Shown here: positions 48,611 to 60,321 of the stretch, in pieces
Numbering within the stretch: position 1 is the stretch's first letter
Layout: each line of letters begins with the position of its first letter
NCBI GenBank assembly: GCA_037783415.1
Contig: JAZGTN010000085.1
Coordinates: forward strand, 4,211,501-4,275,500
Length of the DNA stretch: 64,000 nucleotides
Source of the DNA: Leptasterias polaris
Taxonomy: Eukaryota; Echinodermata; Asteroidea; Forcipulatida; Asteriidae
Reading direction: 5' to 3'
Notes under the pieces: generated by a model
Told to the model about the DNA's origin: nothing
Database searches by the model: none
Seen by the model: only the letters and a program-made list of their open reading frames with translations
Position numbers and translations under genes: made by a program

Positions 48611-48841
48611 GTGGTTTAATCTCAGAGTGATCGGAGAAGAAGAAAAATTCAAACACCTCAAAACACGCTGAGATTAATTCTTTACTAAGAAACAAGGGTG
48701 TTCTGAACAAACTGGTTCATTCTCAGAGTGATCGGAGAAGAAGAAAAATTCAAACTCCTCAAAACGCTCTGAGATTAATTCTGTACTAAGAAAACAGGGT
48801 GTTCTAAACTAACCGGTTTAATCTCAGAGTGATCGGAGAAG
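48611..48841. repeat. 101-bp tandem repeat, about 2.2 copies, with hairpins
   Basis: CTCAGAGTGATCGGAGAAG occurs at 48621, 48722 and 48823, a constant 101-bp step. Within each unit TTAATCTCAGAG-like and CTCTGAGATTAA sequences are inverted and could pair. Confidence 0.85.
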
Positions 48842-49215
48842 ATATTTTATGAATCGTTTCCATTTTCAATGTTTGATAATTATATCCAGCCAAAATCATC
48901 AAATCTTAATGAAATAATTCGGGGGCTCATTGTGTATTTTGGGTTACAGAATAGTGCATTGGAAAACAGCCATAATTGCTGATCTGTACTTCATCCATTA
49001 GTGAACTATTTCCATCAAGTTATATTCGAGCAGACAGACCACGATTCGTTAATTATATAGTTCTCGTCTGACACGAACTTCACATTTCCCTTACGAAATG
49101 AAAAATTACCCAAATATAGGTCTTGAGTGCTCACATTATACTTATGGCGGTATCCGTGATGCATTATCACCTACTATTACATTCCATTATTATTTCCGTT
49201 TCGTAGATGGCGTAA

Positions 49216-49515
49216 CTCTTTAACCAGTTTACCATTATAAATGTACTCTTTAACCAGTTTACCATTATAAATGTACTCTTTAACCAGTTTACCATTATAA
49301 ATGTACTCTTTAACCAGTTTACCATTATAAATGTACTCTTTAACCAGTTTACCATTATAAATGTACTCTTTAACCAGTTTACCATTATAAATGTACTCTT
49401 TAACCAGTTTACCATTATAAATGTACTCTTTAACCAGTTTACCATTATAAATGTACTCTTTAACCAGTTTACCATTATAAATGTACTCTTTAACCAGTTT
49501 ACCATTATAAATGTA
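49216..49515. repeat. 30-bp minisatellite, ten identical copies
   Basis: Ten perfect head-to-tail copies of a 30-bp unit beginning CTCTTTAACCAGTTTACCAT and ending TATAAATGTA, exactly 300 bp. The minus strand reads as a repeated ten-residue peptide (FIMVNWLKST), which follows from the period and is probably not a gene. Confidence 0.97.
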
Positions 49516-49925
49516 CGTAATACCTCAATGCAGCGCACATTTCCTTTTATGTCGTCCGTAGCCGAAGGCGAAATGAAAATGTCTAATATATTCGTCGCCA
49601 GGGATGTGAGCGGGAAACTGCGCGTATATTTGTGGCAGTGAAAATGCCTTGCTCGTATTCACGGATTCTCGTTACTTAACACACATCAACGAGAAAGGGA
49701 AAATGTCGACGACCGGCTTGTAATCTAATCAACGACAGCATCTATAAGTTCGGCCACACGAAAACGTGGGTCAGCATTTTTAAGCGAAATGGAAAGTGAT
49801 TGGAGAATACAATTTTCTCAAAAGGCTGTTAATGAAATGAATTTATAAGCGTTGTAACTGCATTACCCTCGTGTCGAATGGAGAAAAAACGAAAAAACGC
49901 AGCTGGTCATCAGTGTAGGTTAACG

Positions 49926-49944
49926 CCCCCCCCCCCCCCCCCCC
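49926..49944. repeat. C19 tract
   Basis: Pure C run. Confidence 0.9.
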
Positions 49945-50029
49945 GGTACGCTGACAAGCTTTTTCCATAGGTTAATGTGGTTTTGTTTTGCTGTTTTTTC
50001 AACGATTTTATGTTTGAATAGATGTTAAT

Positions 50030-50075
50030 TTTTGCAAAGGTCTTGGGTTCGAATCCCACCCGAGTGATTTGCCTG
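50030..50075 (+). mobile_element. SINE fragment (B-box only)
   Basis: TGGGTTCGAATCCCACC is a good B-box with tRNA-like flanks; the rest of the element is not clear. Confidence 0.4.
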
Positions 50076-50894
50076 TTGCGTAAACAATGCTTAAAACACA
50101 TCGGTGTAAGGGTAAAAACCAAATTATAGATGTTATGTTTGTTTTTATCTGGCTGTGTTGTTTACATGTTCAGATATTGCCTGGGTTAGTTTAAGCTTTT
50201 TTAAATGCTTAATTAATTAAGTTTTATAATTTGGTTTTATCTATACATTGACTATCACCAGACCAGTTTTGTGCACAAGGGATGTGTGTAGTTTTTATCA
50301 GAGGCATGTGAGCTGACCAGTGTGTTCAATGTTGCTAAAAATACGACAATGACAATAATATAATGATTATGTCAGCAATACCGTGTAGCATTTGTAAGAA
50401 ACGCCCATGTTGAGTTTTAGTATGTTTAAGCTGTAATATTGCACATTATCCCAATAAAAGCAAAGTCCAGCTCAATACACAACGCAAGTGGACCTTGTTT
50501 TCCATCTTGTTGCGTTGCTAACTATTTATCATAATTAATTATTGCGACTACGAACGGCCGCGCCGAAAAGCAATGACACGCTGTAACATTTCCAGTGTTC
50601 GTGCGTAATAATTATAATGGTCAATTTTGTCTTTGTTCATTAGGCAAATTAATTTGAAATTTAATTTTGTTATCTTAGATTTGCGAAATGTCACACAATA
50701 CTTGGAAACACGCTGCCCTTATAAAAAATAAGATTTAGAATGTATATAGCGAATAGTTATGAATTAAATCACATTAAACTGGCGTCCTGTTGGGAGCCGT
50801 TGACGCCGAGTCTGACAAATCTATAACACAGGGTCAAATTACATTTCAAATAAAAGTTTTATGGAAAGTCTAGCCGAATTTCTTGCGGGTACCA

Positions 50895-51005
50895 TGTAAT
50901 AATAAATACATAAATAATAATAAATAAATAAATAATAATAAATAAATAAATAAAAATAAATAAATAAATAAAAATAAGATAAAGAAAAAAGAAAAAAAGA
51001 ATAAT
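50895..51005. repeat. AATA/AAT-type microsatellite
   Basis: Run of AATAAATA-type units. Confidence 0.92.
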
Positions 51006-51485
51006 AATAATAATGAAAATAAATAAAACAATATAGCCCCTTAATTCAGTAAAAAAAAAAGATAGTCATGAAAACTATACCCGAAATTGTGGATGGGGTG
51101 AAAAAGCAGTTAATAATTAAATTGTTACGACCGACATCAAGTGCAAGTTGAGTAAGTTCGCATGTTTTTACACTAACACCTCGCCCTGCGTGTCAGTGAC
51201 AGACATTTAGTGGCTTTTGAAAAACTAAACAAAGCATCGTGCATCTCCATCTGCTACAACGTAAATATTGTGTAACCTGCCTTAACAGAGTATTCCGTTA
51301 TTGCGTACCAATCACACAAAAATTGAAATTATAAAATTTAATAAAACATTGATAATAATAAGTAACTCATTTTAGAGACAAGGTACACCATTGGTTTTGA
51401 ACAGATGTGTTTACTAAATGAAAATAAACACTGGTGGCAAAATTCCTGCTAAATAATTCCAGTTTCGTAAGCCTAAACCACACAT

Positions 51486-51815
51486 AGGGTGTGTATATAA
51501 AACATTGGAAAGAGTAAAAATATAAAAACTCATAGATGGTATAAAGATGGTCATAGTGGGAAACTTTCCTTTGTATTTTTTATTTGTTTGCTTGAAATGC
51601 AAAAGTTTTGAGGAAATGAGTGAAACAATTGGTTTTGATCTTGCAAGTCCAAAACTCATTGTTTGAAAAAAATGCAAACATTAAGGACTTGTCCCTTTTG
51701 ACTCCAGTGACCAATTGAGCTTACACTTTCACAGGTTGTTTACTTCATGTAGATTTTGGGACTCATCAAGTGTGGGTACTAGTTTTTGGCACTTACCAAT
51801 GAGACGCATGTGCTT
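51486..51815 (-). mobile_element. TTAA-type MITE, family B, diverged reversed copy
   Basis: Begins AGGGTGTGTATATAAAACATTGG and carries GGTATAAAGATGG, GGAAATGAGTGAAACAATTGG and ACTTTCACAGG in the order seen in 35432-35774. Target TTAA not preserved. Confidence 0.7.
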
Positions 51816-52685
51816 CAATAGTAGCATTTTTGTCTCCGCAGCCCAAATTATTTCAATTTAAGACAAAGATGTCCAATCTTAAAGCAGCTTTTACTTTTTG
51901 TTGGAAGAGATTGTGAATGGGGTTGTATTGTTAACTTCTAATTCAACCGATGGTGTACCTTAACTTTAATTTGCGAAGTTTAAGATTATAATTATGCAAA
52001 ATGAGCTTTTTGTGTAATACAAATATATGGAGAGCAAACACTGTTGTGGTTATTGTGTACTGAAACTGTAGCTATAGCACATTCTTGTTTACTTTGTACA
52101 AATTATACAAATTTGAGGATGTTTTTCTCTTCTTATCAGGACTTTTAAAATGTCAAGATATCCGAGCGCACTTGTTAAACGATACGTAGCTCTAAAAGTC
52201 CAAAACTAACGACCAATACGAGCTCATTCAACTTCAACGGCGAGGTGTAAAACAAAATACATCTAGTTAATTTCGAATTTATTGCAATTCAATTAAAATT
52301 GCGACGTTACACACTGCATGGTTTAATCTCATTATGAAAAGAGTTTCGGCAAATCTTGCGTTTTACAAAGACGAGGCACGTTGTTAATAAGTACATTCAA
52401 TTAAGGCACTGTCATTGCTCCTATTTGTAATATGACGACAACATGGCGTCACAGAAACTCATGAATATTTATAACATTGAGTTATATCGATGTATCCAAA
52501 GGACTATCATTTTGAATGTCAAAACTGTTGTCACGCTAAGTCTTCGAGAAAAGTATTGCCAGAAAAAGTGTTAAACCACCATGTATTTCCAGGCAAATGT
52601 AGCAGAATGACACCCTCTATGATGTCATGATTACGTCATAGCCAATAGGGGACTCTGATCAACAGATCCACAGATCAACAGAGAA

Positions 52686-53690
52686 TCAGCTAAATTCACC
52701 AGGTGGGTTCAACCACCCGTAGCGTTTGTGAGTCTCTACAATGTTATTAAAGCTCTCCAGTGCCTCCTGCTTATTAAATGGTATCTCACCAAAGAGTTTC
52801 TTCTTATTTTGACAGATTCGGGCGTGGCCTGCAACAAGGGATGCCCCCAACTGCAAGATAACCGCTTCAATAGTGTATGAGCTAGACCAGCCTTGGGGGG
52901 TCAGTAGCTCCATGCAGATGGCACCGCCGTCCAGTATGTACCCGTTCTCTATGCGAGGTGCCGTGACTCGGACAAACGGCGGGGAGAAGGGAAAATTGTC
53001 CGGGAATGTCATGTTGAAGTCGATAGATGTCGTCTTTGTGACCTGCATGTCGTTGTACAGCTGTGAGATCGGGTCAACCTGGAACAGCTTGATGCTCCAC
53101 TCGTAGAGATTATCGGATACCAGACTTACCTCAAATGCAGGGTCGTCATTCTCGCTGATGCGACTAACTGCACCGAACTCTTTCATGATGCGACGGTTGC
53201 GTACATTCGTCACGTACTTCTTAGTTGGTTGGGGTATATCCTCAAGATCAGATGACGATATACCCTGTCCGGCTGGTTTAACCTTTGATGTGCTTGCTTC
53301 AGACTTGTTCTTTAAGATGGGTCCTGATTTACTCCGAACTACCGGCGATTCCGACGAAGGGATCATGCCGGGCAATGCAACCGCGTTCTCGTCTGAACAG
53401 GTACCATAAGAATCCTCACTGAATCTAACGATATTCATCTCTCGTCGTATATCCGGCTCTTCATTGGTGATGATCATCGCTTGTGCACCGCCTCCTCCTC
53501 CGACACCAGGACCACCGCCGGTTGCACCCCCACTACCCGCAGGTAGGGTGACAGAATTCTCTGGTGAGGTCGTACTGTCCTGATTACCTATTCGGAGCTT
53601 TCTCACCCGGCTAAACGAGTGTCTTTTCCGGCGAACGCTCGGTGGTGCCCGGTTGCTTTGCCGTAGAAGCTTGCTCAGCCCGGCCGCCAT
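52686..53690 (-). CDS. UBE2QL1: E2 ubiquitin-conjugating enzyme, UBE2QL1/UBE2Q group
   Basis: A single exon of 334 residues from the ATG at 53688-53690; an in-frame TAG lies shortly upstream. The E2 (UBC) fold covers about residues 168-334. The active-site Cys is probably C259 in GGAICMELLTPQGWSSSYT. As in the UBE2Q group, the classical HPN motif is absent and FPDNFPFSPPFVRV precedes the active site. The end KRYGWLNPP matches human UBE2QL1, which is only 161 residues. Here the first 165 residues form an added low-complexity region (basic RRKRHSF start, Gly-rich run, Ser-rich stretches), probably disordered. Such enzymes pass ubiquitin from E1 to targets or E3 ligases. A minus-strand AATAAA is at 52278-52283. 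Assignment to UBE2QL1 over UBE2Q1/2 rests on the catalytic region. Confidence 0.9.
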   Translation of the reverse strand: MAAGLSKLLRQSNRAPPSVRRKRHSFSRVRKLRIGNQDSTTSPENSVTLPAGSGGATGGGPGVGGGGGAQAMIITNEEPDIRREMNIVRFSEDSYGTCSDENAVALPGMIPSSESPVVRSKSGPILKNKSEASTSKVKPAGQGISSSDLEDIPQPTKKYVTNVRNRRIMKEFGAVSRISENDDPAFEVSLVSDNLYEWSIKLFQVDPISQLYNDMQVTKTTSIDFNMTFPDNFPFSPPFVRVTAPRIENGYILDGGAICMELLTPQGWSSSYTIEAVILQLGASLVAGHARICQNKKKLFGEIPFNKQEALESFNNIVETHKRYGWLNPPGEFS

Positions 53691-53710
53691 AATTAAACCG
53701 TCGGTCACCA

Positions 53711-56700
53711 CCGCCAGCTAATACTCCCAATGCGACGGCGTTGATATCGATGCAAACGATTAGTAGATAACACTGCAGCAGAGCTCACTACCCGATGCCA
53801 GAACTCTTTAAAAAATACAACTCACGCTTGGCTTGCTTGCATTCCAGGCTAGTCAATAAGCTGCCTTGTTGCATACGTTTTGTTGTTATGAAATTTTTAG
53901 TCAGTAACTTGGATGATACCTTGCATTAAAACCCACGAAAGCATTGTCACAGTAAACGAGTCCTTCCAAAACGGAATGTTATAATGAGGCCTCGTACAAC
54001 ATACAATCAAACAATACATTGCATATTGTTGAAGCGCAGTCGAGAAATATTGCGTTCAGACTCACATCATAGCCGCCAGCCTGCTGTATTGAGCGTGGTT
54101 GGCGACAGACGACCATTGTGTAAGCAATGTAGGTTAATGAAACAACTCAATGGTGAATAAATGATGCGTGCCCAACCACTCGTGCATTTTACGGACAGGC
54201 TTCGCAGGTTAAACATTCCCTTTTGAGAGATGCAGTTCTCCGTACATCAACTCGTGAAGCGCGCTTCCTACGGTTGAATTTGTGCTCGAGATGTTCGAGT
54301 TAGCCGATGTTTAATGCACAACCATGTGTCCCTTTCAGATCAGAACAGCCATCTCATCCAGAGTTCTTTGCCCGATGCATGCACAAACGACGCCAGGTGT
54401 GTTGTGCACAAGACAGTGATGTCCTGAATTAACTACTATAGCGAGTGTTTCCTAGCGAGCAGATGGATCAAGCGAGCCTTGTTAGGCGATGAGATCATCA
54501 ACTACACGTTGTAAAGCCCTCCGTTTTTCCGCAGTGTTGCTGAGTCGCCAATTACCAGTGGAGCCAGTATTTTACCAGTAAGCAGTGAAACAGTGATATT
54601 ACGGTAATGGTCGGTGTAGAAAGGCATTCTAAAGGGAATAACCGCAATCAAGTGACACTTGTTGAGACCGCCATTGGGTTTACCTTTTGACATTGATCAT
54701 CGATAAGGTCTTAAAATACGGTAAATAATGAATGTGCAGTTTTATGTTAAACAAAGTAGCCAACGGGGAAAATAGAGAATTTGTGTATGACCTATCATAA
54801 ATTGCCCGTACACTAATTAGGTCTGCACACAAAAGCGCCATCATCCCAGGGAATGTCATAATATGCCGAAAATATCTCGTGTCTCAGCAACATAACTGTT
54901 TTGTCGGTGTTGTTGTTCTTCAATCTTTTGTTTGTTTGCTTGTTGTTAAAACGTTTGCATAAAATGGATCTTTTAAAAATAATAATTTCAGTGCTTAATA
55001 ATTCGTCAGAATTACATTGTCTCCCATCAATCCTCTCTCTTTAAAGCATTGTTTAATGTTTTACTTTTATTTAATCGGCTGCCCTGTATTATCATTTATA
55101 AACAAAAATATGAGCACAAACGACTGCTGTTAAAAATTGTGTTGTATAGCCTTTCAGACAAAATGTGAAAAGTATTTCTTTTCACACCATCACACCAAAT
55201 CAGATGTAAATAAACAACAGCAACGCAAAAAGGGGTAAAACCCGATGAAATTAATTGTCACCTACACCAGTAAGCTAAGATAGTCCCGGTCAAAATCAAC
55301 TCAGTTCCGGGTGCCGTAAGGCCTGACCCATTTCTCGGTCGGATTGACCTGGAATTTGTGTCAAAATTGCCTAGTTATGAGTCAAAATTACAAACAATCT
55401 TGGTTAATAAATCACCCTTTTTTTACCACTATTTGCCTACTATTGTGACCCAGAACACAGGGAAATTCTTACCTGTAATATTTTTTAGTGGCCGCCCCTA
55501 CACGAAATTCGCCCTTTTATAATACTTATAGTTGTTCATTTTTGTTTTTGCAAAAACATCGAACAATCCCCAGATCCTTTTCCGAGAAATCCACTTCGCC
55601 ACATCATTGCTTTTATCAGCCTGGCCAAAAAAGAGAAGTCAAAGTTGCTTTCAATTTTTTTGTTTACCTTATTTCATGAATATATATTGTATTTTTTATT
55701 ACAGCTAAAATATTAAATTAAAATAAACTAATAATAACTTGCCTTTTTGCATCAATTGAAAACCATCAACTGAAACCGTCTCCTTTCCCCGCCTCGTTGC
55801 AGTTGTAAGAACAGCCACAATCATTCCTGACAAGGTTTAATTTGGCTGCAATGAATCAGGTATTGCGTATATCAATAGAGCGTTTTAATAGAAAGAAACC
55901 GATGTAATCATCCATATGGAACTAGTCCGAATACTTTACAAAATTAATTTGTTGTGCTAATTGGAATAGCACGAATAGAAATCATGATTTAATACAAAGT
56001 GCCTTGAGCACTCGCGGTGAGCTTCAACAAAAGAAAGAGAGAAAGCAAGTTAAAAGATGAAAATACATAATAAACCAAACAAAAAAACCCTCCCAACTTG
56101 GTTGAACGAACAAGAGCATCCGTTTTTAAATTAGTTTTCCCGTTGCCCTGGTTGCGATCTGTGGTGCTCACCGTTCAAATTGTGCGCTGTCAAGTATTAA
56201 GTTTGAGTATCCCCACCCCTTACTTGACAGCCTGTGCAAGGTTCTGTAGTTTCCAACACCCCTCTGCCGCCAATCAAACTTGTTGGCTTACAGGGTGCTA
56301 GTAGCTACTTGCCCCTGCATTTGTGTAATAGCTGGGGAAAATCCTTGACTTAAAGATTAAATTATCTAGCATTTTATACATTAATGTAAGCAACGTTTAT
56401 ACCCACCCCCTCCCACCACCACCACCACCACTTTTAACACGGGTCTAAGAAGATTCAATTTCATGATATGCCGGATACGCAAGAAGTGACGCTTTTCAAC
56501 CGCTAGATGGCAGAAGACCATTAGGCCTATGTCGTTTTCAGGTAAACGAAGTACGGAATGACACCCGAGCAAAGCTAATGACAAAAAAAAAAAAAATAGG
56601 GAGACCGCAAACTATCGGGCTAGATTTAATTTAATTAATCCGGCATTTAAATTTAACCCGGACATGGCAGGTTCAAATCCCGCTCTAATCATTTTTATTT

Positions 56701-58940
56701 TGTTTTAATCAACCCACCATTGTTTTAACATATAGGTCCATATGTTATTTATGGATGTAAATTTGCATCCCCGATAAAGAATATACTATTGTGTTTTTGT
56801 TGTTGTTGTTTTTGCCCTTACACCGGTCTGTATTGAAGGTAGTGTCATAGATTGATAGGTAGGCTTAAGCCGCCTCAACAAATCAATTACCATAAATATT
56901 GTTTTATTTGTGCTTCAAATTTTAGACTGAGCCTCACAAATTAGCACTCTTTTGAAACATTGTTCAGGGATTTTAATTAATTTAATAACATAGTGGTAGT
57001 TATCAAATTAGAAATAATGTTTTGATTGAAAAGGAGACCCTGTTCTTGAACGGAGTATATTCCGATCGGGATTGGGTTAGTATAACAAACAATCTTGTGA
57101 GTATTATTTTCTAATCTGTTGTTGAGGCAGCGGAACTGACATATATGACTCATTCAGAGCTAGTGAGGGCGCCAATTTATTTGTTCATACTATAAGGGTG
57201 CACTACGCTAATAGTCTCCCCATATCAACCAATAGCAAGTGTATAATTTTATTTTATTCTTTTTTTAGTGTGCTGAATCGTCAGGGGTTGCTTTGGGAGA
57301 TCAACACATTAGTGAGCTCAGACCATTAACAAGAATTTACTTTTGTTTCCATTGTCGTCGAGTCATTAAAATACCTTTATTTTGTGATATTGTGAATCAA
57401 GTGTGACCCAACTGCTATCCCCACTGGGAGAAACGATTCCAATTTGTGTAGAGATATAAACCATTTGGGATATATTGGATGCCAAAGTCATTTGAATAGG
57501 CTAATAATCAATTAAAGGTTAATGAATAAAGATTATTTTCATTTTAACAATTTGTCTTCTTGCAACCCTTTGGCTTTAGCAAGAGTGGCTTTTAACGTTG
57601 TTTTGGTCGACCTTGCATAAAACAGTTTACAATTAATGAAAATTAAAACAAAATACAACAATAAGCGACAAAAAAACCCCCAGAAAATGTGAAAGTATCA
57701 GCTGAAATTTCTTCGACCTAATTAATTTGTTACCCTCACCTTTGTTTAATAATAAAGGGGTCATTCACAACAATGACTGTAACTGAAAAACATGTCTAAT
57801 ACTTTGCTGAAAACAATTACGCTTTTTCTTTAAAGAGTAACAAAACATTTATAATAATATTGTAATCCAATCACTTATATCATAGTGTATCTGATCACCA
57901 CATCTTTGTGCGAGAAGACCTCTTCACCGTCAATACCAAAGGTTTTTGATAGCCTAGATAAAAAGTCAAATTTTGATACATATTCCGGGTCCAGTCGTTT
58001 CAGAAGTGGGTCTTAGGACCTGAAATCCACGTTAATTTTGATCCTGGATTCTGAATGTTTCTGCGACAGGTTTGCCACACCTTCCTTATGATACCTCTTA
58101 TTTTTTGAAATCTTAAAGAAAGAAGTCTTCTTCTTTTTTCAAATGAAAATAAAAACACTGCAATTATATTAATTAGGTCCGATGTCAAGAATTTCACGAG
58201 TGAAGAATTCTATAATCAGGGTATAGTGATGAAACAAAAATTCAACATATGAACAGAGTTGTCAACGCAAATGCCTGTCACGTCCTGCTTCGAGCATGGA
58301 ATGACAGGATTTAAGTGTTCCCCCATGATGCAAACATTATGCACATTTCTTCGTGTGAATTATAAGGAGTGCGTATACGTAAATATTTTCTGTCGAACCG
58401 GTTAAAACCCTAGCGTGTTTGTGCGACTTTTTGTGTTAATTCCTGACCACCTAATTACCTCCCTGTATGGTGAGCCTCCGTCCGCGCAAAAATAAAATAG
58501 AATACACGTTGGGTTGTTTGTTTGTTTGTTTGTCCCATTTTTCGGTACTGTCATCACACGATTGCTTAATGCATTAATATCATATGTAAACGTCTCTTAG
58601 TTTTAATTGTTCTTCATGACTGTGAACTGTGTATAATGAATTGTAAAATTACCCCGTTGAAATGGGCGGCAGAATATGTGAACTGTTAGTGTGTAGGGAG
58701 GTTTCCTCCATTCTGTCACTCTCACATTCGTCTCGATTTGCAGAGGTTCGTCCCACTAAAAGCGTATTGTTTTTTGACATTTATGTGACAGTGAGAGCGA
58801 AATGTGGATGACTACTTCTACTAAACCATTTGTATTATATTCAGGATTGGGTGAGTGTGTTTTTCTTGATTAACTTTGAGGGTTTTAGGGTAAAAATGTT
58901 GAATTGTAATGTTGGGATGTCAGCCATTGTTTGTCCCTTT
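53711..58940. other. Upstream region of the E2 gene and gene-free stretch
   Basis: The 5' region of the E2 gene should lie just right of 53690, but I cannot place its promoter. A GTCA/TGACC-type repeat related to 15880-16051 lies at about 55280-55460, a CCA run at 56404-56430, a possible SINE B-box (GGTTCAAATCC) near 56670, and GTTT repeats near 58512. Confidence 0.45.
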
Positions 58941-58949
58941 TGAGAAACC

Positions 58950-59411
58950 ATGGTTGCCGCAATTACTGACTGTACACGTACATGTATTGATCAATCAGAG
59001 TTAGTTTGCATACGTAATAAAACGCGGATAAAACGATTAATAACACTTACCAACTCAAATTATTTCCAGCGTAAACTTGCATGTCCATTATGTAGAAACA
59101 TTTGTGGTGGTTTCTGGTATTTATATATAACAACCATCTGGAAAACTGCTAACGTGGTGATAAACTTTATTTTGTTTTCCGTCGTATACCATTCCTCAAC
59201 CAACTTTCTAATTGATACCTTATTCTACATATTCATTTTATTATGTGAGAAACAGAATTTAACCTCCAAGCCTATTTCTAGTATACACCGTTACCATGAC
59301 AGAACATCAAATCGAGTAAATACACCAATACCTTGGTATCAAATTCAAATGGGTAGTTACAATTGTAAAGATGTATCTGTAAAAACAAAACTTACAAAGG
59401 CATGTTGTTGA
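58950..59411 (+). CDS. Hypothetical open frame, 153 codons (doubtful)
   Basis: Opens with ATG in a good context (ACCATGG). It contains CPLC and two hydrophobic stretches (about residues 56-75 and 80-99). I recognise no family. The sequence is AT-rich like its surroundings and no homologous motif supports it, so it may be chance. Confidence 0.15.
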   Translation: MVAAITDCTRTCIDQSELVCIRNKTRIKRLITLTNSNYFQRKLACPLCRNICGGFWYLYITTIWKTANVVINFILFSVVYHSSTNFLIDTLFYIFILLCEKQNLTSKPISSIHRYHDRTSNRVNTPIPWYQIQMGSYNCKDVSVKTKLTKACC

Positions 59412-59415
59412 AAAC

Positions 59416-59500
59416 ACAACATTTATCACTCTATCACAGTCCGTTGTGGTTTATGAAAATACAACATTTATCACTCTATCACAGTCCCTTGTGGTTTATT
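59416..59500. repeat. 45-bp direct duplication
   Basis: ACAACATTTATCACTCTATC and CACAGTCC(G/C)TTGTGGTTTA occur at 59416 and 59461. Confidence 0.9.
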
Positions 59501-60321
59501 CATTTAATATCTACTTATTTTACTTAATTTTATGTTATTTTATTTTATGGTATTAAATCAATTTATTTATTTATTCAATTAAAATCTACGAACCAAAGAA
59601 TACTATGACATTTTTACGCATAAATCAATATACTAACCTAATATAAAAACCCATAAAATACCATTAATAATGCATAGAGAAAAATGGAAAATATAATTTT
59701 ACAAACTATTTTTGAGTTCGTTTATTTGTTGTAATATTTGTTATTTAAGATACACATTTTAACGTATAGAAAACACCACGACTTTATCAGTTTTAAGATT
59801 TTTCAAGCAGTTTTAACAATATGTGGTAATTTGAATACTTTAACTTCACTGAGCTTTTGAAAACATATTAATTTACTGTCGAATGTCATTGTAAACTATT
59901 TTAGATGTCTAGTTTTGTAACCCCTTTTGATAAAAAGGATTTGCGACGTTTGTTTCAGTGATTTTTTTTTCAATTCCTCCGCCACATACTTACTTTAAAT
60001 TTTGAACAGACTGATATGATTATTTTTCCAAATGCCAATGAAAAATGAAAAACTTAATGTTGAATTTAAACTGAAACCCATCAGTGCCTTGAACAAATGT
60101 ACATATTGAGGTTTTAACCCCTTTTTGAGAGAGAATTGTGTCTGATATGAAATAAATAGGCATGTACCCGTTCAAACACTGCAATAAACTTAATGCAATT
60201 ATTATTGATGGACAATCATATAGCAAAGAACAAGCTACTCAACCAAAAACCACAATTGACAGTAAACGGTACACTTTGATCGATGTCTTAATATTATGAT
60301 ATAGACGTATATGTGTTTCGT
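59501..60321. other. 3' flank of the PKS gene
   Basis: Very AT-rich; minus-strand AATAAA signals (TTTATT on the plus strand) occur at about 59720 and 59565. No gene seen. Confidence 0.45.

Noticed and set aside
49216..49515. Regular repeat array considered as CRISPR
   Set aside because: There are no spacers between units, and the DNA is eukaryotic.
49167..49538. 123-codon minus-strand frame of FIMVNWLKST repeats
   Set aside because: It is the ten-copy 30-bp minisatellite read in one frame; no promoter, domain or flanking coding sequence.
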